64,000 nucleotides of DNA from Deltaproteobacteria bacterium (GTDB lineage: Bacteria; Bdellovibrionota_B; Oligoflexia; Oligoflexales; Bog-1112): contig JACKAG010000007.1 of the NCBI GenBank assembly GCA_020635195.1, positions 73,891 to 137,890 on the forward strand. The letters are read 5' to 3'. A program made the position numbers and the translations under genes. The notes below the pieces were generated by a model. It was given only the letters and a program-made list of their open reading frames with translations. It was not told the DNA's origin and made no database searches. Position 1 is the first letter of the stretch, and every line of letters begins with the position of its first letter. Of this stretch, positions 17,912 to 26,456 are shown piece by piece.

Positions 17912-19395
17912 CGGGGATCCTTTCTGTCATTTCTCAGGTAGGCACTGCCTGCAAAGCGATGGGGAGCCAGATGGCTTCCTTGGCTCAGGAATTGTCGGTG
18001 ATAGCTGAGGGCACATTGCCTGAAAAAATCGGTTCGAATCTTCCTGAAGGTCAAACATTGCCCGGCTGCATATTCCATGGATGCCTGTCCGACTCCATCC
18101 TTCCCCCATGTCCTGAGGATCCCCTGAGCCTTTCTGAGCCCGGTCAATGGGAGAGGTCCGCTAAAAATCGTCTCCATGAGATCGGACATTGCCGGACCAA
18201 TCGCTTGTGCCTGAGCTACAGCTTTTTTGATGTCAAACTGACAGGATTGCAGCTTTTCTTCGGGCAGATGCTCCTGTTTTGTCGATCTGCCACCACGGTT
18301 CCCGGTTGGGATATGAGTGGTTAACAATTTGATATCAGAAGAATATATTGAAATAAGTCTGTCCGATACTTTAACCCTGACTTGCTGACCAACATATCGA
18401 AATGGCACCGAGTAATAAGAATGAGATATCTGTATATGACAGTCGGGATGAACTTTGGCATTGCGCCACTCTACAAGCTCATATCGTTCTCGTGGCTGTG
18501 GGAGCAGCATGCTCCGCTCATACTGGAATCTGTCAGCTCTGCTGACACCATAATCCTTCATGATCTTAGAGTTGAATCCGTCCAGAAACCTTCTAAATGA
18601 GTGATTCAACTCTTCAAGATCATAGAACCTTGTATCCTTATGCATCTGATAAAAACTGCGCTGAACAGCTCCTATTGTGGCTTCCACAACACCTTTATCC
18701 CGCGGCTTCGCCGGCCGGGCCGGAAGAACTGCAAATCCACAGTGATTGCCAAAGTCTACAAATGTCGGGTTCAGGTTAGGGTCATAACGATGAGCCTTGG
18801 AAACTGCGGATTTGAGATTATCAGGAACCACATACGGCATAACTCCACCAAAGTACGACCACATTGATTCATGAGCACGAATAAATGAAGGCAGCTTCTG
18901 ATCGTAAGAAAATTCGCCAAAAGTGTATCCGGAAAAAGCGGAAACACCACAGAAAAACTGAGTTTTTCTCGATTTTCCAGACTTTCGGTCATAGATGAGA
19001 ATACCATCTGTGTAGTCCACCTGAACTTTTTCGCCCGGCTTATGCGCCTGAGAAATAACGATATTACGTATATCAGACTCTGATACTTTCTTAAAAGCCC
19101 GACAAAATGCCCAATATGAAACCCCATCCGGAGCAAATTCGCTATGCAATCTGTCCAGCTGATAACCGGAAGCTCTTTTTGAAACCATTTCTTCCCAGTT
19201 TATCTGGGATTTCCAGCCTCCTCTGTCAAAAGGAGTGGCTATAACTGCCTCCTGACCATTTTCTCTCTCCCTAAGATATTTACGGACTGTATTTCTTGAC
19301 AACCCTAATATCTCAGCAATTTTTCTGATCGGCTTCCCTTGCTGATTCAGTTCGATGACTTGTTCCACTGTCAAAATAGATTTCCTTTTCCCCAT
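17908..19395 (-). CDS. istA: IS21-family transposase IstA
   Basis: 495 residues. N-terminal helix-turn-helix (GKPIRKIAEILGLSRNTVRKYL, about 15-36) for binding the terminal repeats. The rve-type DDE core starts at VQVDYTDGILIYDRKSG, with the second Asp in YVVPDNLKSAV and Glu in RDKGVVEATIGAVQRSF. A C-terminal beta domain follows. Complete and in frame, co-expressed with istB. Confidence 0.95.
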   Translation of the reverse strand: MGKRKSILTVEQVIELNQQGKPIRKIAEILGLSRNTVRKYLRERENGQEAVIATPFDRGGWKSQINWEEMVSKRASGYQLDRLHSEFAPDGVSYWAFCRAFKKVSESDIRNIVISQAHKPGEKVQVDYTDGILIYDRKSGKSRKTQFFCGVSAFSGYTFGEFSYDQKLPSFIRAHESMWSYFGGVMPYVVPDNLKSAVSKAHRYDPNLNPTFVDFGNHCGFAVLPARPAKPRDKGVVEATIGAVQRSFYQMHKDTRFYDLEELNHSFRRFLDGFNSKIMKDYGVSRADRFQYERSMLLPQPRERYELVEWRNAKVHPDCHIQISHSYYSVPFRYVGQQVRVKVSDRLISIYSSDIKLLTTHIPTGNRGGRSTKQEHLPEEKLQSCQFDIKKAVAQAQAIGPAMSDLMETIFSGPLPLTGLRKAQGILRTWGKDGVGQASMEYAAGQCLTFRKIRTDFFRQCALSYHRQFLSQGSHLAPHRFAGSAYLRNDRKDPR

Positions 19396-19525
19396 TTACC
19401 CACCTCTCAAAGGATTGCTCCTGTCAGTTCAATGAAGGTGGGTCAATATAATGCAAATGGGAGGGTCAATATTCCGCAAATGGGTGGGTCAGCATTTCGC
19501 AAACGGGTGGGTCAAACCAAGCGCA

Positions 19526-20146
19526 AACGACCAAGGCTGGAAACAACTTAAGCCAAAAGCCAGATGGTTTGAAGAAATCATAAATAATACGGTAAATAAA
19601 AATCTCATCAAAGATCCTTTTTTTCTAATCGTACCAGAAAACCTGTGACAGATATCAGCAACGGACTATTCGGGCAAGATCCTCTTCATAATGTTCTGAT
19701 ATTTAAAGATGAACTCTAATTAAATCTTGTTCATCGGTGGAGACACCTGTACACCCCTCCGGCATTCCTATCACCTAAATTCCATCATGGCAGGGTTTTA
19801 GATGACATAGAAAAAGGAGATAAGTAAAGATTACACTCTGGCCCTGATCTGGCGTGAGTTGGGTTGCGGCTGGGAGTGTGTAATCTTAAACGGTCGTTTT
19901 GGATTACACTTTTCACAAAATCCAGAGATGTTGTGCCCGAGGCTCAGACCATCTGGCTTCAGATGTTAAACCTGTGGCTTACATGGTGAGTCAGACAAGG
20001 ATGATGCAAACTTTTAAAAATTCTGACAAATTTGCTGTGATAAGGAATGTTTAAAATAATCTTATATAAAAACAATGTGTTACAAAATAACTCACACGTT
20101 AACTTAACTTTTGTGTTAATATTGTCGACATGGAATGTAGGAGGTG
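19526..20146. other. Intergenic; inverted repeat near 19829-19892
   Basis: No gene supported. AAGATTACACTC (from 19829) recurs inverted as GAGTGTGTAATCTT about 40 bases on, and GGATTACACTTTTC follows again near 19907, so three related segments lie within 100 bases. This could be an IS end relic. The last 100 bases, AT-rich with GTTAACTTAACTTTTGTGTTAA, probably hold the promoter and operator of the nucleotidyltransferase/XRE pair. Confidence 0.5.
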
Positions 20147-20734
20147 ATGTTGACGATTCCACAGAGTTTTGCAAACGGTGTTCTGCCACCAGGCACATAT
20201 GAGGCCACTTTCGATCAGATACGTCAGAGTATCTTAGTGAAAGGTATGGGTAGCTCTGCTTCATGGGATTCAATCTGGAGATCACAATTAGTGGATCAGG
20301 CGGAAATCCTCACCAGAGAGCTTTGGTCTGCAGGAATCTATGATGTCTTTCTCGATGGATCATTTGTTGAAGAAAAAGATCGGCCAAATGATATCGACGG
20401 ATATTTTGATACGGGTTTATCAATGATGGCAGATGATCTGGCGAGATTCAGTCAGCTCGTCCATAAACTGAATTTTAATAACCCCTATAAAATATGGGAC
20501 TGGAATCCTCATAGCAGGGTAGCCGTAGCAGGATCGGCAAAGAGACAGCTACCGATGTGGGTTCGATATCGGGTTGAACTTTACCCACATCTTCAGCAAA
20601 GCTCAGGCATTATGGATAAATACGGTAACGAATTAACATTTCCGTCTGCTTTTCGACAATGCAGGGGATCTGGAAAAGAAAAAGGTATCGTTAAGATTAT
20701 TCGGGAGTCAGGCCATGATCAAAACAGAATCTGA
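20147..20734 (+). CDS. Nucleotidyltransferase of an MNT/XRE-type toxin-antitoxin-like pair
   Basis: Nucleotidyltransferase-fold protein with the signature IYDVFLDGSFVEEKDRPNDIDGYF at about residues 67-88 (GS loop, then the D-x-D pair), like the DUF6932 proteins often found beside XRE regulators. AGGAGG is only two bases before ATG 20147; the next codon but one, TTG 20150, has better spacing and may be the real start. It overlaps the XRE gene by 20 bases. A toxin or abortive-infection role is inferred from the pairing. Confidence 0.7.
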   Translation: MLTIPQSFANGVLPPGTYEATFDQIRQSILVKGMGSSASWDSIWRSQLVDQAEILTRELWSAGIYDVFLDGSFVEEKDRPNDIDGYFDTGLSMMADDLARFSQLVHKLNFNNPYKIWDWNPHSRVAVAGSAKRQLPMWVRYRVELYPHLQQSSGIMDKYGNELTFPSAFRQCRGSGKEKGIVKIIRESGHDQNRI

Positions 20735-21173
20735 ATATCGCAAGGCCGTTGTAAAAGTACGAGAAGAGAGACAGAGAATAGAAGGGGAACAGTTCCGGCT
20801 GAAGCAAGAGTCTGTCCCGGATGATCTGATCAATTTAGCGCTCGATCCTCTCATCTCTTTCATGTTGCAGCTGGAAGAAGAAATTCAGTTTTATGAGCGT
20901 ATTAAACGAGGTGTCTTTCCATCATTGAACAATCTTGGTGGAATCGGAAACCTGCTGGTAGCTCTGAGAATTAATAAAGGAATTTCACAAAAAGATCTGG
21001 CCCATCGTTTAGGTGTAAAGGAATCTCAGATCTCACGAGATGAAAAAAATGAATATCGTGGTGCCTCCATTGAGAGAGTCAGTGAAGTTTTAAAAGCTCT
21101 TGGCGCTCAGGTCGTTTCACATGTAAATACAGAGGTCAGAGATGTAAGCTCATTAGCGGAAGCTTCGGCGTGA
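20715..21173 (+). CDS. XRE-family regulator, probable antitoxin
   Basis: 152 residues. An N-terminal helical region (coiled-coil-like, KVREERQRIEGEQFRLKQE) precedes a Cro/C1-type helix-turn-helix at about 85-140: LRINKGISQKDLAHRLGVKESQISRDEKNEYRG, with recognition helix ESQISRDE. Starts inside the nucleotidyltransferase gene, so translation is coupled. Likely binds its partner and the operon promoter. In the similar pairs I know the XRE member is the antitoxin or regulator. Confidence 0.8.
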   Translation: MIKTESEYRKAVVKVREERQRIEGEQFRLKQESVPDDLINLALDPLISFMLQLEEEIQFYERIKRGVFPSLNNLGGIGNLLVALRINKGISQKDLAHRLGVKESQISRDEKNEYRGASIERVSEVLKALGAQVVSHVNTEVRDVSSLAEASA

Positions 21174-21178
21174 TATCT

Positions 21179-21225
21179 GAACATTCTTTTTTCGGACGTG
21201 ATATCTTCCAGGAAAAAGAATGTTC
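21179..21225. terminator. 13-bp inverted repeat, probable bidirectional terminator
   Basis: GAACATTCTTTTT (21179-21191) and AAAAAGAATGTTC (21213-21225) can pair perfectly, with T-runs on both strands at the foot of the stem. It lies between the XRE gene and the convergent end of the phage tail genes, where a two-way terminator is expected. Confidence 0.65.
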
Positions 21226-21273
21226 ATAAATTCATTCTGTTGGGCCTTTTCCCATGTACGAAGTTTTTTCCTG

Positions 21274-21909
21274 TCAGATATAAGTCACGCCGACGCTCAT
21301 AGCCTCCACATAGTCCGATCTGATGCCTTTTTCCTCCAGCCTGATGCAAATCCCATGAATTCCGTAACTCTGCTGAGGGATGATGAATTCCACCGTCCGT
21401 GAGACAAAGACAGGATCTTCCGGATGCTCAGGGTTGCGGAAGCAGCTGAATTTCTTCTGACCTGCAAGGCAGTCTTCTTTCTTTTTTTCATCCCCATAAT
21501 CGAGGAAAAGACTGTAAATCTGAGTCACGGGAGATTCTGTAAACAGGACACAATGCTGCACAGAAAGGGTGATGCGGATGGGACACTGCTCCTGAACCAT
21601 GAAGTTATATTCATAGAGCACATGGCCATTTCCATCGACGTTAATGCGTCCCGTCAGCTCATGAAAATGCAGATAGCCGGTGGTGGATTCTTCCCGGAAA
21701 CGCAGCTCTTTTTTATCCGCGGTCAGCCTTTTTCCGTTCTCTCCGTCTTTCCCGCTCAGATGCAGATTGGCAGGCAGGATAAGTCCTGTCGAACGGATCT
21801 GATCAAAAATTCTGTCCGGAACGTCAGAGAGTCCCTTTTTTAAGTGCTCAAGAGAGCTTTCCACCCTGTCCAGTCTGCTTAATATGCCGCCTTGTCCCAT
21901 GTCTGTCAC
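21274..21909 (-). CDS. Phage tail-associated protein
   Basis: Last gene of the prophage tail cluster, starting with a four-base overlap (ATGA) with the tail-fibre gene. 211 residues: a short coiled coil (ILSRLDRVESSLEHLKKGL), a linker, and a beta-rich C-terminal part (YLHFHELTGRINVDGNGHVLYEY). No family recognised. Position downstream of the fibre suggests a fibre accessory, chaperone or receptor-binding partner. Confidence 0.55.
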   Translation of the reverse strand: MTDMGQGGILSRLDRVESSLEHLKKGLSDVPDRIFDQIRSTGLILPANLHLSGKDGENGKRLTADKKELRFREESTTGYLHFHELTGRINVDGNGHVLYEYNFMVQEQCPIRITLSVQHCVLFTESPVTQIYSLFLDYGDEKKKEDCLAGQKKFSCFRNPEHPEDPVFVSRTVEFIIPQQSYGIHGICIRLEEKGIRSDYVEAMSVGVTYI

Positions 21910-22190
21910 CTCCAGAGTTCTTCCAGGATTTTGTCTATTCTTTCTCTCTCGGGGCCTAATGCCGCCTCTATCGCTGTGGCTATAGCCTTTTGCAGACCAC
22001 TGTTGTTGTCTTTTGCAAGAGGGATGTCCTGCGATTCGATAAAGCCACAGAGTTCCTCCTGCACGGAATTAAGCCAGTCCGCACTGAGCCAGGTGGCTTC
22101 ATCCACCTCCGGCTTGTGGGGATTTCCCCCGGTAAAAAGCTGTCTTCCTCTCTCATCTGTGATGGCGTTTTTTCCATCAATCCTGTGCAT
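21906..22190 (-). CDS. Phage tail-fibre N-terminal-type protein
   Basis: 94 residues from ATG 22190, overlapping the gp48-like stop by 14 bases. The opening MHRIDGKNAITDERGRQLF and NPHKPEVDEATWLSADWLNSVQEEL follow the pattern of the N-terminal attachment segment of phage tail fibres (fibre proteins commonly open with a D-WLN-xQEEL motif). It ends soon after, so the receptor-binding part is missing or encoded separately by the next gene. Confidence 0.65.
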   Translation of the reverse strand: MHRIDGKNAITDERGRQLFTGGNPHKPEVDEATWLSADWLNSVQEELCGFIESQDIPLAKDNNSGLQKAIATAIEAALGPERERIDKILEELWR

Positions 22191-22737
22191 AAACGGTCCT
22201 TTCTGCATCAAAATAACGGGACTCAAGATGTGCGTGTTTTATCCTTTCCAGAGCCCGGATCACGTGCTCCTCACGATCAAATTTTCTGATGGGTCTTCCG
22301 GCAGAAGAGCGGCAGGTTGCGGGAAGAACTGTAAGATTCAGGCCGGTCACTTCGATTTCCATAGATCTGTGAGAATTCTGTACCCGGATATCCGGCCTTC
22401 CACTCACCTTCTGAAGCACATGGCTCAGGTGTTTCAGGGAATGATCGCCGCTTTCTGAAAGCCTTGTGGTCAGCGCAGAATTCGCCTCAGCCGGGGAAAG
22501 ATTCTGCTGCGACAGTCCGCAGAACTCCATCCAGTCCCTGAGATATCCTCGCAGGTTTTCCCCTCCCGTCAGCTGTATCTCTCCTGAGAGTTTTCCCGGG
22601 ATTTCTGAGCAGATCTTTTCCGCAAAATCAGCCACAGCAGACAGTTCCCGGGAGATCCTCCGGCAGAGTTCCCGGATGCCCTTGTCTTCCCAGATAAAGC
22701 CCTGTGGCAGCAGTTTTTCCAGAGCCTCGCGGATCAT
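22177..22737 (-). CDS. Mu gp48-like baseplate/tail protein (DUF2313 type)
   Basis: 186 residues in the place occupied by Mu gp48: directly after gp47 with a four-base ATGA overlap and before the fibre. LLPQGFIWEDKGIRELCRRISREL at the N-terminus matches the LLPPGxAW-type opening of the YmfQ/DUF2313 family, with a DWMEFCGL segment after it. A baseplate wedge component. Intact frame. Confidence 0.75.
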   Translation of the reverse strand: MIREALEKLLPQGFIWEDKGIRELCRRISRELSAVADFAEKICSEIPGKLSGEIQLTGGENLRGYLRDWMEFCGLSQQNLSPAEANSALTTRLSESGDHSLKHLSHVLQKVSGRPDIRVQNSHRSMEIEVTGLNLTVLPATCRSSAGRPIRKFDREEHVIRALERIKHAHLESRYFDAERTVYAQD

Positions 22738-23786
22738 GACAGCCCTCCGAAAGTGAAAAGCTTTCCTGTGCTGACGGTGAGATCTCTGTCGGGAGAGATG
22801 AGTCTGTAGCTCTTTTTCGGCACCAGAGCCAGCGCCTCATGGATATGGGAGAGCCTTAAAACACCGCTGGTTTTCTCTCCTCTGGCATTGAGAAAATAAC
22901 GATCTCCGTCCGGTCCCGGTTCTGACAGTTCCCTGAGCATGGCTTTCAGTTCTTCAGCCATCTGATCTCTGGCGGAGGCTGGTTCTGCGCTGATACGGAA
23001 GTGAACGGGTTCAGATTCCAGAAGGACAGGAACGAATTCCGCCCCGGCTGGTCCGCATTCCTCCAGTTTTGCCATCAGAAGCTCTGTGCTGCTGCGTCCG
23101 GAACTTCCCTCGTTTCCGTCACCTGTGAAGGCAATACCGACCGTGCCCCTCCCGTGGATTTTCGGAGCCACCCAGGCCCTGGATATTCCGGGAACAGACT
23201 GCGCCCAGACAATGTAGTCCTGAGCATTTCCACCACCGGGAGGATTGCGCAGCCGGTCCATCATGCGGGAGCGTAGCGACGGATCGCTTTCCCTGTCTGT
23301 TCCGCCGCTGATGTCATGAATCACACGGGCCTCTGTGACAATATCCGGGATAATGCGCGCCGTTCTCAGAATTTCCCCTTTGCGGATAACCGGGATGCCT
23401 CCGGCTTTTACGGCTCTGACCCGGATCTCTGCATTCTCTGAGATGACACAGTCCTCCGTGCTGACAAATTCCCTGTCCTTGTGGAGGAAGACGGTTCCGG
23501 CTCTCAGCTCACAGGGCCGTCCTGCCTTCACCAGAATCACTCCTCTGGCAGGGCTGGCTGATTTTCTACCACCTTCAAGCCAGATCCCGGCCCATTCAGA
23601 CAGGGCATCCCCTTCGGCTCTCAGAGGGTGCAGGTTGTCTGCAAGGTTTCTTATGTATCCGTAGAGCAGATGGGTGCAGCCTGCGAGGGCTCTGGCTATG
23701 CCTTTTCCTGATGAGGAGGCAAGAAAGCAGCCCATGTCATTGTCCACCCTGCGGATGATGTCCCTTAATGCCGGTCTTTCTGTCAT
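22734..23786 (-). CDS. Mu gp47-like baseplate protein J
   Basis: 350 residues, baseplate_J family, a wedge protein linking the tail tube base to fibres. Recognisable parts: N-terminal helical region with GCTHLLYGYIRNLADNLHPLRAEGDALSEWA, then GVILVKAGRPCELRAGTVF, and the hallmark GGGNAQDYIVWAQSVPGISRAWV in the middle. Overlaps both neighbours by four bases, indicating coupled translation in a compact morphogenesis operon. Confidence 0.85.
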   Translation of the reverse strand: MTERPALRDIIRRVDNDMGCFLASSSGKGIARALAGCTHLLYGYIRNLADNLHPLRAEGDALSEWAGIWLEGGRKSASPARGVILVKAGRPCELRAGTVFLHKDREFVSTEDCVISENAEIRVRAVKAGGIPVIRKGEILRTARIIPDIVTEARVIHDISGGTDRESDPSLRSRMMDRLRNPPGGGNAQDYIVWAQSVPGISRAWVAPKIHGRGTVGIAFTGDGNEGSSGRSSTELLMAKLEECGPAGAEFVPVLLESEPVHFRISAEPASARDQMAEELKAMLRELSEPGPDGDRYFLNARGEKTSGVLRLSHIHEALALVPKKSYRLISPDRDLTVSTGKLFTFGGLS

Positions 23787-24151
23787 GGAACTTTCATCCT
23801 CATGCTGCTGCTGTCCAGGCTGATATCAAGGATCAGCTGTGATTCCTCAGTGAAGACACGAACGGAAAGATCCCGGACAATTCCGTCCCGTTTCAGCCAT
23901 TCCAGAGCGCTCAGAGCTTCCTGTCTGATGCGGAACAGAGTTTCCTCGCCTGGCACTTCTCTGCTGAAAAGCCAGAGGCATGAACCCATGCTGTTTCCGT
24001 CTGTCAGATCGGCCCAGTAGCCCCCCTGTTCGTCCTGTGTGGATTCCGGAGGGGCCTGTTTCATGCTGAAAAGGCTGACTATCACAGCATCGGTGAGGGT
24101 ATCCGTGGCTTCCGGATCAAAGATGATTTCCTGGTTTCTGACGCTGAACAT
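23783..24151 (-). CDS. Mu gp46-like baseplate protein
   Basis: 122 residues, gp46 type (related to T4 gp25/lysozyme-like wedge proteins). Early segment DALTDAVIVSLFSMKQAPPES and WLFSREVPGEETLFRIRQEALSALEWLKRDGIV match the family's layout of a short strand region followed by the helix beginning ALxWLxxDG. Starts one base after gp45 ends and overlaps gp47 by four bases. Confidence 0.75.
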   Translation of the reverse strand: MFSVRNQEIIFDPEATDTLTDAVIVSLFSMKQAPPESTQDEQGGYWADLTDGNSMGSCLWLFSREVPGEETLFRIRQEALSALEWLKRDGIVRDLSVRVFTEESQLILDISLDSSSMRMKVP

Positions 24152-24152
24152 C

Positions 24153-24680
24153 TCACCCTCCGAAGCTTTTCAGCTTTGCAAGAGTCTTTGAAGACTGTGC
24201 GGAAAAGGGCTGAAGGCTGTGCCCGTCTGCGCTGCTCTGGGCTATGCTGCGGATAGCCTCTGACAGGACAGAAATCAGATCCTCTCCTGTGGAGGACTGA
24301 ATGCTGAGACTGCCACATTGTAGGATCAGTTTTTCAGCCTTTACTGTGACCGTTCCGTCATTTTTCAGACTGATTTTTGCAGAGATGCCGTCAGAGCCTT
24401 TTGAGTAGAGAACCGTGTCACCCTCTTTAAGGTCTGTGATCTCCTGACTGCCTGCTGCGATCACCACAAGGCTGTCATGACTGCCGCAGCTGATTCCTGT
24501 GCAGGGGCTGCCTGCCGGAGCCTTCGAGGCAAGGCCGAAGTGAGAAAGGATTCTGCTTCTGTCTTTCAGCACATCTCCCCAGACCGTGCGGGCAAGGGAG
24601 GGATTATCTTCCTGATAGTGTGAGATTCTTCCAAAGCTCAGAATACGGCTCAGTTTCTGCCTGATACTGTGGTCCTTCAT
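24153..24680 (-). CDS. Mu gp45-like baseplate spike protein V
   Basis: Baseplate assembly protein V/gp45 type, the central spike base with an OB fold and a C-terminal beta-helix. The order fits: SPCTGISCGSHDSLVVIAAGSQEITDLKEGDTVLYSKGS, then ISLKNDGTVTVKAEKLIL. Start ATG 24680 has GAGGG four bases upstream; longer in-frame starts are less good. In Mu the next gene upstream would be gp44, here displaced by an inserted ankyrin gene. Confidence 0.75.
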   Translation of the reverse strand: MKDHSIRQKLSRILSFGRISHYQEDNPSLARTVWGDVLKDRSRILSHFGLASKAPAGSPCTGISCGSHDSLVVIAAGSQEITDLKEGDTVLYSKGSDGISAKISLKNDGTVTVKAEKLILQCGSLSIQSSTGEDLISVLSEAIRSIAQSSADGHSLQPFSAQSSKTLAKLKSFGG

Positions 24681-24966
24681 AAAACCCTCTTTCAACAGGC
24701 TGATTTTATGCACGCAGGGAGAGGGAAGCCAGTAAAAAAGGCTGTTTTTGTGCGTTTGCTGATATCCTTTGCGGCTCAGGGCTTTTAAGGTGGCAGCGGG
24801 AAATCCCGGAGGAGATTCGGGAGCTTAATGGAGAGTTTTTAGAAATTGTTGCGGGATTTTTAGTCTTTTGCTATGTTGCCACAGCTTCCATACGCAGGGA
24901 TTAAAAGAAACTGAGACTCCTTCAGGAAGCAGTAATCTGAAATCATTTAAGAAAAAGGATCACAAC

Positions 24967-25533
24967 ATGAGAATCTTATTATCAGTTTTGTTTGTAATTT
25001 TAGGCAGCAATCTGGCTGTGGGAGCAGAAAATATCCCTCCGCATGAGGGAGATACGCCTCTTATCAGTGCTGCAAAGAATGGTCACCTTGATGCTATCGA
25101 GCTGCTTATTGCAAATGGGGCGAATGTGAATAAGGCTGTCCATTATGGTGCAACCCCCCTCCATTGGGCAGCGACAAGTGGAAACAAAGCTGTTGTGCGG
25201 CTTCTCATCGCAGCTGGTGCGAATGTGAATCAGGCTGACACGCTTTTTGGCGAGACACCCCTCCATAAGGTAGCGGGCAATGAGCAAATAGCTGTTGCAG
25301 AGCTTCTCATCGCAGCTGGAGCGGATGTAAATAAGGCTGACAGTTCTTGGGGCTGGTCCCCCCTCCATCAGGCAGCGACACGTGGAAACAAAGCTGTTGT
25401 GCGGCTTCTCATTGAGAAGGGGGCGGATGTGAATAAGGCTAACAATGATGGCAAAACCCCCCTCAGTGAGGCAAAGGAGCGGGGACACACAGAGGTTGCA
25501 CAACTTCTCATCGCTGCCGGAGCAAAAGAATAA
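24967..25533 (+). CDS. Secreted ankyrin-repeat protein inserted in phage tail operon
   Basis: 188 residues from ATG 24967 (AAAGGA upstream; the longer in-frame start lacks a ribosome site). Signal peptide ILLSVLFVILGSNLAVGA, then five ankyrin repeats of 33-34 residues with the TPLH/TPLI and LLIAAGADVN signatures, ending AAGAKE. Ankyrin repeats bind proteins; in host-associated bacteria they are often effectors. The same signal peptide heads two other ankyrin genes nearby. It lies on the opposite strand to the tail genes, between gp44-like and gp45-like sequences, as a phage cargo gene would. Confidence 0.88.
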   Translation: MRILLSVLFVILGSNLAVGAENIPPHEGDTPLISAAKNGHLDAIELLIANGANVNKAVHYGATPLHWAATSGNKAVVRLLIAAGANVNQADTLFGETPLHKVAGNEQIAVAELLIAAGADVNKADSSWGWSPLHQAATRGNKAVVRLLIEKGADVNKANNDGKTPLSEAKERGHTEVAQLLIAAGAKE

Positions 25534-25542
25534 TACCAGCTC

Positions 25543-26099
25543 CTATTCCCACCAGATGTCTTCCTGCTTTTCCGGAAAAAACGGTTTAGCCTGAAGGCTT
25601 TCGGCAGGACGCAGCTCAAGGCTTGCCGTATGCCCTTCCTTCTCTGAATACTCAAAACTGACTTCCGTAATCAAAAGGCTTTCATCCGTCCGGATGCGCT
25701 CACAGTCCAGCCTGATAAAAGTTCCGCATTCCAGCAGCCTGCCATCCTCTGTACACCAGCCCGGAACCCGGACAGAGTACTGAAAGGCTTCGGCCTGCCT
25801 GCTGCTTCTCTCCCAGGCTGCCATGGCCTCACAGTCCTCCTTTGTGGCCACTCCGTCATGAAAGAGCCTCAGACTGTGGCCTTTTTGGGATGCTCTGCCC
25901 GGACTTCCCCACGGACAGGCGTCAGACCCTCCTCCGTCTCCTGATGGGCACGGACAGAATAGACGGCAAAAAGACCGCTGTAGTCGATGCTCTTTGTGGT
26001 TGTGGCTGAGATCAGATTTTTCCCCTGAACAAGGCTGCCACAGAGCTTCTGTTCTTCCGGAGCCTTTCCGGCAAAGAGATGACCGTCAGGACAGCCCCT
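25543..26099 (-). pseudogene. Mu gp44-like baseplate protein, truncated and frameshifted
   Basis: The C-terminal 102 residues (25543-25851) read FQYSVRVPGWCTEDGRLLECGTFI and LLITEVSFEYSEKEG, as in Mu gp44/late-control D-type hub proteins. The preceding part is in another frame (GKAPEEQKLCGSLVQGKNLI, then SGLFAVYSVRAHQE) and stops at 25869-25871, so one frameshift separates them. Upstream of about 26100 the gene is cut off by the 39-bp repeat and foreign sequence. It would be the hub beside gp45. Confidence 0.7.
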
Positions 26100-26110
26100 A
26101 AATTGGTGGC

Positions 26111-26149
26111 TTTGGGCTGATTAGTGCCGGAATGGGGTGATTACCTACA
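26111..26149. repeat. 39-bp junction repeat, copy 1
   Basis: From TTTGGGCTGATTAGTGCCGG to GGTGATTACCTACA, identical to 53444-53482. Both copies sit exactly where a gene is truncated. In reverse orientation it begins TGTAGGTAATCACCCC, which looks like an insertion sequence end. Confidence 0.85.
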
Positions 26150-26286
26150 TAGGATCTGCCCTTGTTTCCCTTAAGTTTCATGTGGCGTTCCCGCTCCATG
26201 ATCCTCGCACCTTCTCTGTGGGCAGCAGAGATCGCCTCATTCATCGAGGTTCTGGTAGCTTTTCTGATGTCTTTTGACATCTTCAA
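26150..26286 (-). pseudogene. 5' fragment of a phage-type gene cut by the 39-bp repeat
   Basis: Opens MKMSKDIRKATRTSMNEAISAAHREGARIM, a basic helical N-terminus similar in style to phage morphogenesis proteins, and runs straight into the 39-bp repeat, which supplies the last residues and a stop. The real C-terminus is gone. Family not recognised. Confidence 0.5.
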
Positions 26287-26456
26287 ACGAAAAGCTGACT
26301 CGTATCATCCTCTGTCCTGTGAGTGTGTGGGCCACCCGATTTACGGTACATGCTCATAATAAACAGAAAGGCTGCGAAAGCAAAGCTTTTTCTGCAGTTT
26401 TATTGCGTTTGGTCATGTTTTTTGCGTTTGGATGGTAAAGAACAGAGAGCAGGAGC

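Larger units (their letters stand above)
17054..19525 (-). mobile_element. IS21-family insertion sequence
   Basis: About 2.47 kb containing istA and istB. Both ends begin TGCRCT and carry several copies of TTTGACCCACC separated by TTTGC motifs: two at the left end, four (one variant) at the right end, the multiple terminal repeat pattern bound by IstA in this family. I see no target duplication at the ends I chose. It cut the 5' end off the ankyrin gene. A diverged scrap of the same element lies at 48650-48850. Confidence 0.88.

Noticed and set aside
17054..19525. Target-site duplication for the IS21-family element
   Set aside because: The bases beside the ends (CTCATT and AACGAC) do not match, so none can be claimed; deletion or recombination at one end is likely.
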